Shown here: piece by piece, positions 63,570 through 64,000 of the stretch
Layout of the letters: every line of letters starts with the position of its first letter
Numbering within the stretch: position 1 is the first letter of the stretch
NCBI RefSeq assembly: GCF_000316665.1
Contig: NC_019678.1
Span: 7,473,001 to 7,537,000 of the forward strand
Length of the DNA: 64,000 bases
Direction: 5' to 3'
DNA from: Rivularia sp. PCC 7116
GTDB lineage: Bacteria > Cyanobacteriota > Cyanobacteriia > Cyanobacteriales > Nostocaceae
The notes under the pieces: generated by a model
Told to the model about the DNA's origin: nothing
Seen by the model: the letters and a program-made list of their open reading frames with translations, nothing else
The model's database searches: none
Position numbers and translations under genes: made by a program

Positions 63570-63737
63570 ACGTAACAAGAAGAATTGATAGTCAAAAAGG
63601 TCGATGCAAAGGTTATGACAGAGAATTTAAGCGATTAAACCCGCAATTGGTATTAATTAATTCAGCATGGCTGCTGTTTAATTGACAGACTACATTAAAA
63701 GCAATGTTAAAGCAGTAAATTTATTTAGGGGCAGTAC

Positions 63738-64000
63738 ATGGAAATCGGTGTTCCCAAGGAAACGAAAGATAGAGAGTTTCGAGTAGGGTTGAGTCCTTCG
63801 AGCGTCAGAGTTTTAAAAGAAGCTGGTCATAATATCTTTGTAGAAACCCAGGCTGGTGTAGGTGGTGGGTTTACAGATAACGATTACATGAGTGCCGGAG
63901 CATCAATTGTTACTACTTCCCAAGAAGCTTGGAATCGTGAATTAATTGTAAAAGTAAAAGAACCCCTAAAGGAAGAATATAAATTTTTGCAAAAAGGGCA
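63738..64000 (+). CDS. ald: Alanine dehydrogenase, N-terminal part (runs off the window)
   Basis: The first 87 residues are visible. MEIGVPKETKDREFRVGLSP is the standard start of alanine dehydrogenase, with the conserved Lys and Arg that bind pyruvate, followed by VETQAGVGGGFTD and VKVKEPL. The enzyme interconverts alanine and pyruvate plus ammonia with NAD. In heterocystous cyanobacteria it functions in nitrogen metabolism of filaments. The gene continues beyond 64000. The GGGG-containing stretch about nine bases upstream may be the ribosome binding site. Confidence 0.94.
   Translation, partial: MEIGVPKETKDREFRVGLSPSSVRVLKEAGHNIFVETQAGVGGGFTDNDYMSAGASIVTTSQEAWNRELIVKVKEPLKEEYKFLQKG

Overview
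The window looks like chromosomal DNA from a filamentous, probably Nostocales-type, cyanobacterium. It is AT-rich and carries a set of cyanobacterial genes: pipX-pipY, sepF, crtR-type carotene hydroxylase, a high-light-inducible protein, DUF3119 and DUF3086 proteins, long pyruvate kinase and PEP-CTERM proteins. HIP1 octamers (GCGATCGC) are scattered through it, and many intergenic gaps hold tandem heptanucleotides (STRR) of the kind known from heterocystous cyanobacteria. I saw no rRNA, tRNA or CRISPR array.

Layout. 0-7.7 kb: a dTDP-rhamnose / surface polysaccharide region (two GT2 glycosyltransferases, rfbC, rfbD, long-form rfbA; rfbB is not in view) split by an inverted gene for a CAP-domain secreted-type protein. 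7.7-27.3 kb: housekeeping genes, including pyruvate kinase, crtR, chorismate mutase, sppA, an MlaE permease with DUF3119, DUF3086 and plsY, two methyltransferases, hemE, rtcB, a broken NACHT gene and a metallophosphoesterase. 27.5-39.2 kb: der, an ECF T-component gene, a TrpE/PabB-type enzyme, pipX-pipY, sepF, proC, a Ski2-like helicase and a Uma2 nuclease-like gene. 39.3-50.0 kb: twelve consecutive minus-strand genes forming what looks like an uncharacterised oxidative biosynthetic cluster. It has a GH3-family acyl-adenylating enzyme, a hexapeptide acyltransferase, a sterol-desaturase-type hydroxylase, three Rieske oxygenases, a [2Fe-2S] ferredoxin, two diiron proteins with paired ExxH motifs, a GNAT-like protein, a small lipoprotein and a small membrane protein. 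A MerR regulator lies divergently upstream. 51.2-57.6 kb: cell-surface genes (a filamentous-haemagglutinin-type protein and two paralogous PEP-CTERM metalloproteases). 58.9-64 kb: a histidine kinase, a WD40 protein, a small membrane protein, a high-light-inducible protein too short for ordinary ORF listing, and the start of alanine dehydrogenase.

The 39.3-50.0 kb cluster is the best candidate for an undescribed system. It has no PKS or NRPS gene, so its product would be built by ligation, acyl transfer and repeated iron-dependent oxidation. Other points of note are a canonical NtcA-type promoter in front of pipX, a three-fold 10-bp-spaced HLR1-like repeat upstream of the high-light-inducible gene, and several families of small inverted-repeat (MITE-like) elements, one of which interrupts the NACHT gene.
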